Below, piece after piece: positions 51,882 to 61,340 of a DNA stretch of 64,000 bases. Below the pieces are notes generated by a model. That model was not told the origin of the DNA and searched no databases. It saw only the letters and a list, made by a program, of their open reading frames with translations. Within the stretch, counting starts at the first letter, position 1. Each line of letters begins with the position of its first letter. The translations under genes were made by a program, and so were the position numbers. The stretch is from the NCBI RefSeq assembly GCF_016587355.1, contig NZ_BNJF01000011.1:124001-188000 (forward strand), given 5' to 3'. Source of the DNA: Ktedonospora formicarum. GTDB taxonomy: Bacteria > Chloroflexota > Ktedonobacteria > Ktedonobacterales > Ktedonobacteraceae.

Positions 51882-52487
51882 GAGGATGCGCTTTCCACTC
51901 ATCTTTTGGGAAAGGGGCATCATAAGAAACCATAAGATGTATTATAAGAGTTGCACTATGTCGACTGGAAACTGAATCACTAAACCGGCGAAGATAACGA
52001 GAATGAGCCAGATGGCTAGCACAATGGCGCGCAACGCCATACATGAGCAAGCCGGCAAATGATACAAGCTCAACAAGATACGGGAAGGTAAGGAGTGTGG
52101 GAGCGTATAGTTGCCGCCAGTCCAAGCCAGCACGCCGTTGTATAGATCGATGGCTGGACGGCGAAGATGATGAGCAAACTCAATAAAAACAACCACGCGC
52201 GCTTAACGACGGCGGCAGCACGCAAGGTTGGCATGGACTGCGTCGTGATTCTGAGCCGTAATCGGTATCAGAGTTACAAGACAACCTCCTGACAGTCTGC
52301 TTGATGGGTGCCCTGGTCTCTCTCGTTGAGACATCCAATCACTGGGATCTAGAGCCGCATGTTCAGAACGTCTGCCAGTCATGATTGCCCAGGGGTGAAA
52401 ACCCTGTGTCATCCCTGTCAGTGGGACAACGCCACACACCTGATGTGCTCCTGTGCGAGAGTGCATCAGGCTGCTCCCTTCCATCGC
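51882..52487. other. Gap with two doubtful minus-strand frames
   Basis: A frame at 51942-52196 ends with a strong hydrophobic helix (A-I-V-L-A-I-W-L-I-L-V-I-F-A-G) but starts at GTG without a ribosome binding site. It may be the end of a lost membrane protein. A second frame at 52203-52484 has no recognisable features. Confidence 0.35.
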
Positions 52488-53528
52488 TCATTGCTCCCCT
52501 TCAAAATAGCGCCGAGGGAGGTGCCGCAACTTTTCGGGATTGACTATGATATCAATTTCCCTAACCTGCTTCTCAGCGAGGGTGAGCACAAGAACAAAAG
52601 CCGGCTTCCCCTTCTCGATAAAATGCTGGAAATGCTCCATTTGCATCCTGAACACCTCCTTCTCCTTTTCCTCTTTTGATCTCACACTCCATTTTTCCGC
52701 CAGCGTGGAAAGCCAATCCTGCGCATCCACATCCTCAGGGAGGTAGCCAATGAGACCTGGCTGACCATTGATCCACGTGGGTTGGCTCTTCACATCGGTC
52801 AGACTCAGGAATTTGCGCTGGATCCCAAGTAGATAGCGGGTCACTCTCTCTGGTCCATAGATAGGATGAAGTGCGGTGCCTACTTTACCTCCACTATCGG
52901 TATGGAGCACGACCTCGTCAGAGAGCACACGTAGCAAACCATCCATGTCGCCGTCGCGGCACGCCTGTAAGAATTGCGTGAATATCTGCTGCTGGTAGGT
53001 CTGTGATACCTGCGAGAGGGTGCGGTGGAGGGGAAGATGTTGTCGTGCTCGATGCATCACCTGGCGGCAATTCTCCTCGCTTTTTCCCACGAAAGACGCG
53101 ATCTCTGCATAATCATAGTCAAAAACCTGGCGCAGCAGAAAGACAGCTCGTTCAATGGGAGAAAGCCGTTCCAGTACCAGAAGGAATGCCATGGAGAGCG
53201 ATTCGGCCAGTTCCGAGAACTCTGAAGGGTCAGTAGCGATCAGCGGCTCAGGAAGCCAGAGTCCAACGTAGGATTCACGCCGCACCTGGGCAGAGCGCAG
53301 GTGGTCGATACACCTGCGCGTGACCAGCGTGCAGAGGAAGGCTTTGGGATTCTCAATCGTTTTTCCTGAGCCTGAGGCGAGAGTATCATGCCATTGAAGG
53401 AAGACCTCCTGCACGCAATCTTCGGCGTCCATGACGCTGCCAAGCATACGGTAGGCAATTGAGAACAGCAAGGGCCGATAGGATTGGAAGCATTCCTGCT
53501 GGCTCATGTGCGTCTCATCTATCGGCAT
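52488..53528 (-). CDS. ECF41-like RNA polymerase sigma factor with C-terminal SnoaL-like domain
   Basis: The 346-residue protein has sigma region 2 (L-L-F-S-I-A-Y-R-M-L-G-S, D-A-E-D-C-V-Q-E-V-F) and region 4 (L-S-P-I-E-R-A-V-F-L-L-R and Y-A-E-I-A-S-F-V-G-K-S-E-E-N-C-R-Q). A long extension with I-Y-G-P-E-R-V-T-R-Y-L-L-G and N-G-Q-P-G-L follows. That extension is the SnoaL-like domain of ECF41 (SigJ-type) factors, which control their own activity without an anti-sigma protein. ECF41 genes are known to lie beside oxidoreductase or epimerase genes. Here an NmrA-like gene heads the same minus-strand series. GAGGAGAAGG precedes the ATG. Confidence 0.92.
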   Translation of the reverse strand: MPIDETHMSQQECFQSYRPLLFSIAYRMLGSVMDAEDCVQEVFLQWHDTLASGSGKTIENPKAFLCTLVTRRCIDHLRSAQVRRESYVGLWLPEPLIATDPSEFSELAESLSMAFLLVLERLSPIERAVFLLRQVFDYDYAEIASFVGKSEENCRQVMHRARQHLPLHRTLSQVSQTYQQQIFTQFLQACRDGDMDGLLRVLSDEVVLHTDSGGKVGTALHPIYGPERVTRYLLGIQRKFLSLTDVKSQPTWINGQPGLIGYLPEDVDAQDWLSTLAEKWSVRSKEEKEKEVFRMQMEHFQHFIEKGKPAFVLVLTLAEKQVREIDIIVNPEKLRHLPRRYFEGEQ

Positions 53529-53591
53529 GAATACCTTCTCCTCAGAGGAGAGAGAATGATGCTCATCACCTAATAACCTCCTTTTAAAGGG

Positions 53592-54026
53592 CTAAATCTG
53601 CCCAGCCATTTTACTGTATGTTGCAGGAGGCCTTTGCACACTGGCCGCTACCAATAACAGCACGACGATCCACACCACTATGACTTGAAGCCATTCATTG
53701 ACTGAGGAAGGAGAGGCAATCGCATCGTAGAGGTGATTAGCAGCATGCAATAAACTCGCCAGAGCAGCTATACGAATGGTCCATATATGCTTCTGCGGCT
53801 GAGCCATCGCCAGTAATAAGCCTATGCCTATTGCCAGGATAAATGCTCCCAGGTCGCCCTCGTAATGAGAGTTAAAGGGTGGAAAGTTTCCAATAGTTTG
53901 AAAAAACCACAATGGAAAGAATATAAGTGCTATTCCAGCGAAAGTATAGGCAATTCCTATTAGCGCCACGATGACCTGGACAAAACGGGTATACGCAGTC
54001 GTCGATCTCACAGATGCTTTATTCAT
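53592..54026 (-). CDS. Four-helix membrane protein of the sigma factor operon
   Basis: The 144-residue protein has four hydrophobic helices (about residues 15-40, 58-76, 82-104 and 110-130) and short loops. AAGGAG six bases before the ATG supports the start. It lies between the NmrA gene and the ECF sigma gene on the same strand with gaps of 69 and 63 bases. No family could be named with confidence. It may be a stress-related or redox membrane component. Confidence 0.75.
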   Translation of the reverse strand: MNKASVRSTTAYTRFVQVIVALIGIAYTFAGIALIFFPLWFFQTIGNFPPFNSHYEGDLGAFILAIGIGLLLAMAQPQKHIWTIRIAALASLLHAANHLYDAIASPSSVNEWLQVIVVWIVVLLLVAASVQRPPATYSKMAGQI

Positions 54027-54095
54027 ATGAACTCCTTCTATCTATTATTTAGACTTTTCCAGCATAGCTTGCAACATTTCTTCTCCACAACTGTG

Positions 54096-55001
54096 CTATA
54101 CACGATTCGCGCGCTTGTCTTTTAACTGCGCAACGCGTGTTTGGGTAGGTGGTGAGCTCTGATAGGATTGCTGGACCCATTGTGCCCAGGTGATCTCGCC
54201 ATGAGGCAGCTCGCCTCCACAGGTATTGTCTCCCCGGCGATATCCCGCCGCCACCTGTCCAGGTATCCAGAGAGGAAGCAACTTACGGTGCACATGGCGC
54301 AGCGTATACCACGTGTAGGCCATCTCGCCTAGGGAAAGCACTTGCGGTCCCCCCATCTCCTCAATCTCTCTCGTAGGAGACGCCAGCGCGAGTTCAGCCA
54401 TTCGACGACCAACCTCGCACTCGGCGATGGATTGAAAGAGCAGGTCACTGGGCAAGGGCGTGATCCATGGGAGCAGACTACACCTCCGCAAGAACAAATC
54501 AATGAGAGCGTGAAATTGGGTTGCGCGCAGAATCGACCAGGCAATACCACTCGCTTTGATAGCTTCTTCTTCAGCCACTTTCTGTTGGTAGTAGGACAAA
54601 GGAATACGATCGCACGCCACAATGGAGATATATACGATGTGCGACACTTTCGTTGCCCGTGCCGCTTCAAGTAATCTACGCGGATCACCTGCACAATGGA
54701 TAATTACATCAATATCATGCACAGCGTCACTGAGACCCGCTCCGCTCTTCAGATCAGCCTGCACCCACGAAACAGCGGGAAAGGGAAGAGCCGCGATCTC
54801 CTGGCGCTGATCCGCTGGGACACCATAGCCCGAGAATCTCCTCAGGCTGACTCTCGAATAAGGCCGCGGACCTTCTGAGCCGCCTGGCGCGAAAACACGA
54901 CGGCTCATGAGACGTGTGGTGATGTTTGGATGGTTTCTCAGAGCATTGGCTACTTGCTGCCCTAATGTTCCCGTTGCTCCAGTAAGAAGAATATATAACA
55001 T
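54096..55001 (-). CDS. NmrA-like NAD(P)-binding oxidoreductase, likely ECF41 target
   Basis: The 301-residue protein starts M-L-Y-I-L-L-T-G-A-T-G-T-L-G-Q-Q-V and has V-I-I-H-C-A-G-D and a Y-Y-Q-Q-K segment at the place of the SDR Tyr-x-x-x-Lys. The C-terminal part is of the NmrA/YwnB type. AGGAGG at 10 bases supports the ATG. A sequence matching the ECF41 promoter class lies 70-100 bases upstream, so this gene probably leads the operon with the membrane protein and the sigma factor. Substrate unknown. Confidence 0.87.
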   Translation of the reverse strand: MLYILLTGATGTLGQQVANALRNHPNITTRLMSRRVFAPGGSEGPRPYSRVSLRRFSGYGVPADQRQEIAALPFPAVSWVQADLKSGAGLSDAVHDIDVIIHCAGDPRRLLEAARATKVSHIVYISIVACDRIPLSYYQQKVAEEEAIKASGIAWSILRATQFHALIDLFLRRCSLLPWITPLPSDLLFQSIAECEVGRRMAELALASPTREIEEMGGPQVLSLGEMAYTWYTLRHVHRKLLPLWIPGQVAAGYRRGDNTCGGELPHGEITWAQWVQQSYQSSPPTQTRVAQLKDKRANRV

Positions 55002-55072
55002 CTACTATCTACCTCCTGAGAAAGGGGAAGTCTCGATCAACTCATGATTTTCTCTTTACCCCTCAAACAGGA

Positions 55073-55099
55073 GTCGAAACAGACGGTTTGCCTGTGACA
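55073..55099 (-). promoter_or_regulatory. Candidate ECF41-type promoter
   Basis: On the minus strand TGTCACA (55099-55093), 16 bases, then CGAC (55076-55073). As I recall it, ECF41 factors recognise TGTCACA and CGTC with this kind of spacing. The -35 is exact and the -10 differs by one base. Confidence 0.6.
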
Positions 55100-55205
55100 C
55101 CTCACCCCTCCATCTCTCAACTGATCCGGAAAATTATGGCAGATACAGCTGCGTTGCAAAAAGATGAATGAGCGATCCTGTCCGATCAAATTATTGAGGT
55201 ATTTG

Positions 55206-55252
55206 CTCTGGCGCAGTTCCACATGAAGCAGGAACTGCGCCAGAGATTTTTA
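55206..55252 (+). terminator. Fifteen-bp perfect hairpin followed by ATTTTTA
   Basis: CTCTGGCGCAGTTCC at 55206-55220 and the exact inverse at 55231-55245 enclose 10 bases, with a T-run after the right arm. It looks like a factor-independent terminator for plus-strand transcription, but no intact gene precedes it. Confidence 0.55.
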
Positions 55253-55400
55253 TCAGCGCCTGCATGGGCGTAAGGTCCATGAGGTACTGACGCTGGGCAA
55301 CACCATCATGCTCGAAAAGATTTCCTACAAGGCATGGCAGAAGCAGTTCGGCACGATGCGATCCGTTTCGTCGAAATCGAGAAGATCGAGGGATGACGAG
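55245..55400 (+). pseudogene. TnpB-type transposase fragment (central part)
   Basis: One frame reads V-H-E-V-L-T-L-G-N-T-I-M-L-E-K-I-S-Y-K-A and W-Q-K-Q-F-G, a pattern seen around the second RuvC acidic residue in a subgroup of TnpB proteins. The ends are missing. Confidence 0.5.
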
Positions 55401-55936
55401 CTCGCGAACACGAGACAACTTGTTGCCTGATGAGAGGTGTAATTCCTCTCTCCTCTGGTGATGAGGAAACAGCATAAACCCTGGAGTAGCGACTGGTCAT
55501 CAATCTCCAAAGCGGGTTTAAATGAGGATAAGACAGGAGTCTGCCCTGTTGATCTCTTCTAGCAGGCTATTACGGTCAGCAGTTCGTCTCACAAGACGGA
55601 TGAAACGAATGCATGAAAGAACCATCGTTAACTGTACCAAGCCTACGCAGAATAAGAGGCTTGCCCAAAAAGGGAACATGAACTGGAGAAGGGATTTTTG
55701 CCGCTCTTCTCATCACCCAAAGAGTTCATCGGTGGATAGTGCAGACCTACGATAGCGCAAAACAGGTAACAGGAACGGAATAACCAGGTCAAGGCTCTCA
55801 AGGGAGGTCGATACCATGAGCAGGTGCCAACCGTATGCCTCTCCTGGCGAGATCGCTTAAAAAGCGAATGCCTGGAGTAACGTCCAGGATATGCTGACGT
55901 AAGCGCGGTAGTACAGAAGGAAAAGGCACAAGTACG
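55401..55936 (+). other. Probable 5' RNA domains of the group II intron
   Basis: This 530-base non-coding stretch precedes the intron reverse transcriptase and should contain intron domains I-III. I could not place the GUGYG 5' splice end. Short hairpins such as GCGAGATCGC and GCCTGGAGTAACGTCCAGG are visible near 55840-55890. Confidence 0.4.
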
Positions 55937-57736
55937 ATGGCAGAGAGGAAAGCATCCAGGATCAAAACCTCAAAGAAGGCCAATGACCCTGAGAGTGAGG
56001 CTTGGAGCAGCATTCCCTGGCGCAAGCTAGAGAAACATTGCTTCCGCATCCAAAAGCGCATTTTCCGAGCGAGTCAACAAGGCAACCAAAGAGCAGTACA
56101 GAAACTTCAGAAACTGCTGATCAAGTCGGAAGCAGCCCGAACCCTGGCGGTACGAAAGGTGACGCAGGATAATCAGGGAAAAAAGACGGCTGGGATTGAC
56201 GGAGTAAAATCAGTCAAACCGGCACAAAGACTTGATCTTGTGAAACACATCCATCCTCAACAATGGCCCGAAAAATCGCCCCCCGTCCGAAGAATCCACA
56301 TTCCGAAACCGGGAAAGCAAGAGAAAAGGCCATTAGGCATTCCCGTTCTCTCGGAGCGAGCGCGACAAATGCTCGTCAAACTTGCCCTTGAACCAGAATG
56401 GGAGGCCAAGTTCGAGATCAATAGTTATGGTTTTCGTCCCGGTCGTTCCTGCCATGACGCGATCGATGCAATCTTTATCAGCATCAAACACAAAGGAAAA
56501 TTTGTGCTAGATGCTGATATTGCAGGTTGTTTTGACAACATCAACCATGAAGAACTGATAAGGAAACTTACGACCTATCCACAACTGACTCAGGCGATCA
56601 CAACATGGTTAAAAGCGGGTGCGATTGAAAATGAAATGTTTGTGAAAACAGAAGCAGGAACTCCGCAAGGAGGAGTAATTTCTCCATTACTGGCAAATAT
56701 TGCATTACACGGACTAGAAACGACCATAACAAGCGCATATAAGCCCAAGGAGGGTATTCCTCAAGTCATCCGATATGCTGATGATTTTGTGGTGTTACAC
56801 CCGACAGAGGAAGGAGTAAAGAAAGCCCAGACACTAGCCATACAGTGGTTACAAACCATAGGGTTAGAGCTAAAACCAAGTAAAACAAAAATCGCCCATA
56901 CACTCAAAGCACGAGGAGGTCCAGCTGGATTTGACTTTCTGGGCTTCACCATCCGACAATTTCCCGTAGGGAAAACGCACACGGGGAAGAATGGACACGG
57001 AAAACCTCTCGGGTTTAAAACCATTATTAAGCCAGAGAAAGAAAAAGTCAAACGACACCTCCGAGACATTCAACAAGTGGTACGATCACTGAAAGGAGCA
57101 CCACAAGAGAAGCTTATTGCGGAGTTAAATCCTAAAATCGTAGGATGGTCAAGATACTATCAAACGGTGGTCTCGAAAGAGACCTACCAGAAATGCGATC
57201 ATCTGGTCTACCAAAAACTGCGTTCATGGGCAAAATTCAGGCATCCACACAAGAACACACAATGGAGAACGGAAAAATACTGGAAAACAGTAGGAGAACG
57301 CCATTGGGTCTTTGGGAATGGAGAACTCAACCTGAAAAACCACCGCGACACAGTAATCAAAAGGCATGTGAAAGTCAAAGGAGCAGCAAGCCCCTACGAT
57401 GGAAACTTGGTCTATTGGAGCCAGCGAATAGCAAACCATTCCATGACAAAAGGCAAACTCGCAAAGCTCTTACGAAAACAACAGGGCAAATGTAGGTGGT
57501 GTGAACTCATATTTCGAGAGGGTGACCTGATAGAAATTGACCACATCGATTGCAATCACAGCAACGATGTACTGCACAATCTCATGGCAATTCATCGACA
57601 CTGCCATGACGAAAGACACGCGAGGTTGCAAAAGACGAGCATCAATGACAATGACTGTACAACTGAGGAGCCGTGTGAGGTGAAAATCTCAAGCACGGTT
57701 CTGAAGCCGAGCAGAGGAGGTGACTCCTCTGCTTAG
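55937..57736 (+). CDS. Group II intron reverse transcriptase/maturase with HNH endonuclease
   Basis: The 599-residue protein has all domains. The RT fingers and palm carry G-I-D-G-V-K, Y-G-F-R-P-G-R-S-C-H-D-A, G-T-P-Q-G-G-V-I-S-P-L and the active site R-Y-A-D-D-F-V-V-L. A maturase domain follows around W-S-R-Y-Y-Q-T-V-V, then a C-terminal HNH nuclease with C-R-W-C, E-I-D-H-I-D-C-N and H-R-H-C-H-D-E-R-H. It looks functional for splicing and target-primed retrohoming. The frame is unusual in running past the HNH domain through domain V and into domain VI of its own intron, where the TAG stop (57734-57736) lies. Confidence 0.93.
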   Translation: MAERKASRIKTSKKANDPESEAWSSIPWRKLEKHCFRIQKRIFRASQQGNQRAVQKLQKLLIKSEAARTLAVRKVTQDNQGKKTAGIDGVKSVKPAQRLDLVKHIHPQQWPEKSPPVRRIHIPKPGKQEKRPLGIPVLSERARQMLVKLALEPEWEAKFEINSYGFRPGRSCHDAIDAIFISIKHKGKFVLDADIAGCFDNINHEELIRKLTTYPQLTQAITTWLKAGAIENEMFVKTEAGTPQGGVISPLLANIALHGLETTITSAYKPKEGIPQVIRYADDFVVLHPTEEGVKKAQTLAIQWLQTIGLELKPSKTKIAHTLKARGGPAGFDFLGFTIRQFPVGKTHTGKNGHGKPLGFKTIIKPEKEKVKRHLRDIQQVVRSLKGAPQEKLIAELNPKIVGWSRYYQTVVSKETYQKCDHLVYQKLRSWAKFRHPHKNTQWRTEKYWKTVGERHWVFGNGELNLKNHRDTVIKRHVKVKGAASPYDGNLVYWSQRIANHSMTKGKLAKLLRKQQGKCRWCELIFREGDLIEIDHIDCNHSNDVLHNLMAIHRHCHDERHARLQKTSINDNDCTTEEPCEVKISSTVLKPSRGGDSSA

Positions 57737-57742
57737 GTTAAT
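57668..57742 (+). ncRNA. Group II intron domains V and VI
   Basis: A 34-base hairpin at 57668-57701 begins GAGCCGTG and ends CACGGTTC with a GAAA loop, the domain V consensus. It is followed by the domain VI hairpin AGCAGAGGAG-GTGA-CTCCTCTGCT (57710-57733). The intron probably ends at about 57742 in GGTTAAT. Confidence 0.8.
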
Positions 57743-58174
57743 AGTGTGGGACTATGCGCTAGCAAGAGGTTCCATTGACGAGTTTCCCTTTATGCTGAAT
57801 AGTTGATATCGCCTTGGTTGACTGACTCATTTCTCTCTTTTCTCAGTCCAACTCACGACTTCTCTGCATCCTCTCACCTCATTTTAGTATTGAGACGAGT
57901 TACGATTGATTCTTTTTAGAGTAACATGAGTTTCTTGCTAGAGAGCGAAATAGAGTAAAAAATGCCGATTTGAAGTGGTCCTGCAACAGCGCTTCGACAA
58001 TCAAAAACATCTGCAGCATCTCCCAATGGCCCTTCGCGCTCTGGCGGCGCCGTCAGCTTCGCGGCAACATACGCGAATGGTTTTGCGAACCCCCATCAGG
58101 TCTGCTAGCTTGAGAGAACTGCGTGTTGTATCTTTCTCAGCGCCTATCACAGAAGCATATGCTCACACAAGAGC
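57743..58174. other. Gap holding a family copy
   Basis: Apart from the degenerate family copy at 57975-58140 nothing was recognised. Confidence 0.4.
57975..58140 (+). pseudogene. Copy 4 of the dispersed degenerate gene family, N-terminal piece
   Basis: The bases encoding L-Q-Q-R-F-D-N-Q-K-H-L-Q-H-L closely match L-E-Q-R-F-D-N-R-K-H-L-E-H-L at 61465. The following bases also match for about 60 nucleotides in a shifted frame, so this is a broken short copy. Confidence 0.6.
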
Positions 58175-58558
58175 TCAAGAGCTCATTCCTACATGTTTCT
58201 TTTTGGCTTGATTGAGGAGTTGACGAGCCTCATCAAGGATCGTAGGATGGTGAAGAGTCGATCCTTTCGTCTTGGCCAACTGAATCGTAGCTTCAGCACT
58301 GCCGCCTACTGGTTGAGCGGTCCCTTCGAGCAATTGTCCAACAAAACGCCTTGCTTTTGAGGTACCAGGACGATTGAGCATTTTGAGCAAAGGAATGGCA
58401 GCGATAAAAATCGCCAATGGCGGTTCGATGAGTTCAAAGGCAAGTGCTAAGCTGACGCCTCCATAATACCCGATGGTTCGAGGCCAATCGATCTCAACAG
58501 AACCAATGCGACTCGTCATTCCTAATGGTTGTTCATTCACATCTTGTTCTTGAGCCAT
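58175..58558 (-). CDS. Conserved-looking small protein of unknown function
   Basis: The 127-residue protein starts M-A-Q-E-Q-D-V-N-E-Q-P and has one hydrophobic stretch at about residues 32-60 (Y-Y-G-G-V-S-L-A-L-A-F-E-L-I-E-P-P-L-A-I-F). A Lys/Gln-rich helical end follows. AAGGAAG eight bases before the ATG supports it. It could be a single-pass or re-entrant membrane protein. No family or partner recognised; neighbours are mobile-element debris. Confidence 0.6.
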   Translation of the reverse strand: MAQEQDVNEQPLGMTSRIGSVEIDWPRTIGYYGGVSLALAFELIEPPLAIFIAAIPLLKMLNRPGTSKARRFVGQLLEGTAQPVGGSAEATIQLAKTKGSTLHHPTILDEARQLLNQAKKKHVGMSS

Positions 58559-59444
58559 ATCATGTCTTCCTTTTCTTCCCTATTTCTTGCAAGCTTCTTC
58601 AGTCTCCCTCTTGACAAGGCATGTCTTCATAAGAGCGAGGAACAACATACATATCTAGAGGCAGGTGAGAGGGCAGAGCGGGTATATGAGGAAACAGCAA
58701 GTACAACAAGCCAGAACAGCTCTTCCATGTTATCTTACGATCTCAGTTTCACCTTACAGCATTCCACAACCTCATAATGCCGTTGCAACTTACGGCTGTA
58801 TTTCTCACTGCCATGCATATAACAATGAACGAGGTCTGGAGCTATGAGGTGATCGCAAGGCTCGCTGTGCCGCCAGATCCAAGAATAGCCCAAACCTTAC
58901 TTTTGCGGTGTGAGAGGGTAACGCTCTTGCTGGCTTTCAGAGACCACCCAGAGCTCATTGATGTCTTTGTTCTTGCTGTTCACCCTATTAGACTTCGAAA
59001 CACAGCAGTATCCTGCAATCCTTCAGCGAGAATATTCCAAATCGCTGAAACCAATCCACCTTCAGAAAGCAATGTTCGAGGTCCCCAAGAGAAGTCCCCC
59101 AGAGAAAGAGATGCAAAAGTGCAACCAGAGAGCCAAACTGAGCATTTCAGATGGAACGCAAAAGCCTCTATAGCCCGGAGCAACAACCAGCGTTTGCTTA
59201 ACGACATAACAGCCCTCAGGCTCCCAAAGAGGGCAGCCTGAGGCTTCCTGTTATCAACCCAAAAACAGCGATAGAGAGGGACGCTTCTGGCAGAGTCCAG
59301 AAACATCCCTCTCTGCGTAGGGCACCTCGCCACGTGAAGCTTGGCGTATATGGTCAGTGCAAAGTGAGCAAAAAATCGGGAAAAGTACTGGTTCTTTGCA
59401 AAAGCGTTCACTTCCTATGAAAATCAGAATCCTCACCCGACTCG
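58559..59444. other. Long gap without a supported gene
   Basis: Long open frames on both strands overlap each other at 58777-59241 and 58980-59411, but none has a ribosome binding site or a recognisable family. A 9-bp hairpin CCTCAGGCT with AGCCTGAGG lies at about 59213-59241. Confidence 0.4.
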
Positions 59445-60680
59445 CTAAGCAACCTCCTTGGGAACGAGCGTCACCGTGTAGCCGAGAGCCTCAAGTTGCC
59501 GGACAGAACGTTGTGTCAGCCGCGTGCTATCTCGTTGCTCGAAATAGTCTGCTCCCAGATCGCTGTAAGGTTGCTTGGTAGAGAGCACGTGATAGATGAT
59601 CACCAGAAGACTGTGGGAAACCGCCACGACCACCTTCTTCTTCCCCAGACGACGCGCCAAGCGGTGGTACTGGGCGGAAAGATAGTTATCTTTCATGTGT
59701 GAGATCACCCAGACCACTTCTGCCAGAATGGCCCGTAACGTGGCATTGCCTTGGGTCGTCTTGCCGCTGAGCCGTTTGCCCCCACTTTGCTTGTTGCCTG
59801 GGCACACCCCAGCCCACGACGCGAGATGCTTGGCGGAAGGGAACCGCGTCATATCATCGCCAATTTCTGCCAGAATAGCCGCAGCAGCAAGGGCGGCAAT
59901 ACCGGGAATGCTCATGAGCAAGGACATGGTCTCCTCAAAAGGGCAGAGGTGTTGCTCAATCTCCTGTTGCAGCTGCTCCAAGATCTCTTCCAGAAAGATG
60001 ATATGAGCCAGAATATGTTTGAGTAAGAGTCGATGATGGGCCTGGACACGACCATCTAAAGCCTGCTGTAATTGAGGAAGCTGCTTTCGCAATTTCCCAC
60101 GCGCTAGCTCGGCGAGGGTTTCGGCATCAGTGGCCCCTTCAATCAATGCAGAGAGCATATCCCGCCCACTTTTGCCCAACACATCGGTTGCTACCGAGGA
60201 CAGCTTGATATTGGCGGTTTCCAGCACTTTTTGCACACGATTGACTTCCCGCGCCCGCTCCTGAACCAAATTCTTGCGGTATCTGGTGAGATCGCGCAGT
60301 TCACGAATAGGGGCCGGAGGAATGAAACTAGCTTTGAGCAGCCCATGGCGCAACAAATCGGCGAGCCATTCGCTATCTTTAATATCGGTCTTGCGACCTG
60401 GAATGGCTTTCATATGCTGAGCATTGACCAGGATGACGCTGCGACCCTCTTCCAACAAGTTAAACACCGGTCTCCAGTAAATTCCGGTCGATTCCATGGC
60501 GATCACTGTGACAGCCAGGCTCTCCAACCAATCAGAAAGCGCCAACAAACCAGCCGTCATGGTAGAGAAGGTCCTGATATGACGCTGAACTTCTCCATTG
60601 GCCAGGGTGATCAAAATACAGGCCACGACCGTCTTTTTATGCACATCTAAGCCGCAACAGCGCTCATGGACGACTTGCAT
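59445..60680 (-). CDS. IS110-family DEDD transposase
   Basis: The 411-residue protein has the RuvC-like half with Asp12 in G-L-D-V-H-K-K, Glu63 in A-M-E-S-T-G-I-Y-W, and Asp99 and Asp102 in K-T-D-I-K-D. The C-terminal half has the serine-bearing P-G-N-K-Q-S-G-G-K-R region. Both halves are intact and of normal length, so the recombinase should be active. IS110 proteins work with a bridge RNA made from the non-coding end of the element. The 215 bases upstream of this start (to about 60895) are the candidate place. No short terminal repeats are expected in this family. Confidence 0.9.
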   Translation of the reverse strand: MQVVHERCCGLDVHKKTVVACILITLANGEVQRHIRTFSTMTAGLLALSDWLESLAVTVIAMESTGIYWRPVFNLLEEGRSVILVNAQHMKAIPGRKTDIKDSEWLADLLRHGLLKASFIPPAPIRELRDLTRYRKNLVQERAREVNRVQKVLETANIKLSSVATDVLGKSGRDMLSALIEGATDAETLAELARGKLRKQLPQLQQALDGRVQAHHRLLLKHILAHIIFLEEILEQLQQEIEQHLCPFEETMSLLMSIPGIAALAAAAILAEIGDDMTRFPSAKHLASWAGVCPGNKQSGGKRLSGKTTQGNATLRAILAEVVWVISHMKDNYLSAQYHRLARRLGKKKVVVAVSHSLLVIIYHVLSTKQPYSDLGADYFEQRDSTRLTQRSVRQLEALGYTVTLVPKEVA

Positions 60681-60895
60681 ACCAAACTCCTACCTCTCTC
60701 AATAGGCGTTCTTCATCTTCGCTGAGACCAACGAGAGGTGCGAAGTAAGACACAAATTTCCTACGCGTGCTCAGTTCTTTCAATCTGGCGACAATCAGCT
60801 CTGCTGGACGCACCCGGATCAGCTTCGTAGACGGGTTGATGCACACCACTGTGAGCCGACCTCTACACGTTGGCCTCCTGGGTATTCTATCCCAT
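60681..60895 (-). other. Candidate IS110 left end and bridge RNA region
   Basis: IS110-group elements encode their bridge RNA in the non-coding DNA upstream of the transposase. This stretch holds a 61-codon frame (I-R-V-R-P-A-E-L-I-V-A-R-L-K-E-L) overlapping the transposase start. I cannot tell whether it is a remnant of the interrupted gene or chance. Confidence 0.35.
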
Positions 60896-61013
60896 TTTCA
60901 TCATTTTCTCTGACTCAGAGAGTCATCTTGCTTCGTAGCGTATAGTAAGAAAAATCTTAACAGGGTCAGAGGCAACGCAGTCTTTTGGTGAACGAAGAGG
61001 AAGTTATACAATC

Positions 61014-61340
61014 ATGTCGTTAGAAACAACTTGGATGTCTCACTATATTATCGATACACTTGATCAGATCATGGCGTGTTTAGAGGGCTTTGACGAACAC
61101 CAGTTAAACTGGCGTCCTCCTGTGGAAGGAGGAAATAGTTTACATGGCTTAGCTTTGCATGTGCTCGCAAATACGGAAGGGGATATCTTCGGGCATCTTC
61201 GTGGACATTCAGTCCAACGTGATCGCAAGCAAGAACTTGCTACTGTTGCCCCTTCAGCAACCTCTCTTCTCCAACGATGGCAAGAGAGCAGAAAGGAGCT
61301 AGAGGATGTCGACGCTATCGGGCAGCAGATCTCGGAATAA
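61014..61340 (+). pseudogene. DinB-family protein, truncated at its C-terminus
   Basis: The frame M-S-L-E-T-T-W-M-S-H-Y-I-I-D-T-L-D-Q-I-M and W-R-P-P-V-E-G-G-N-S-L-H-G-L-A-L-H-V-L fits the first two helices of DinB-like (DUF664) four-helix metal-binding proteins, with a metal-ligand-type His in L-A-L-H-V. The family is about 160-170 residues; only about 95 are present. The sequence ends where copy 5 of the degenerate family begins, next to a run of ten C. Confidence 0.6.

Noticed and set aside
52203..52484. A minus-strand frame ending C-C-R-R-R
   Set aside because: No family, no start signal; possibly part of an unrecognised element end, but nothing in the sequence supports a call.
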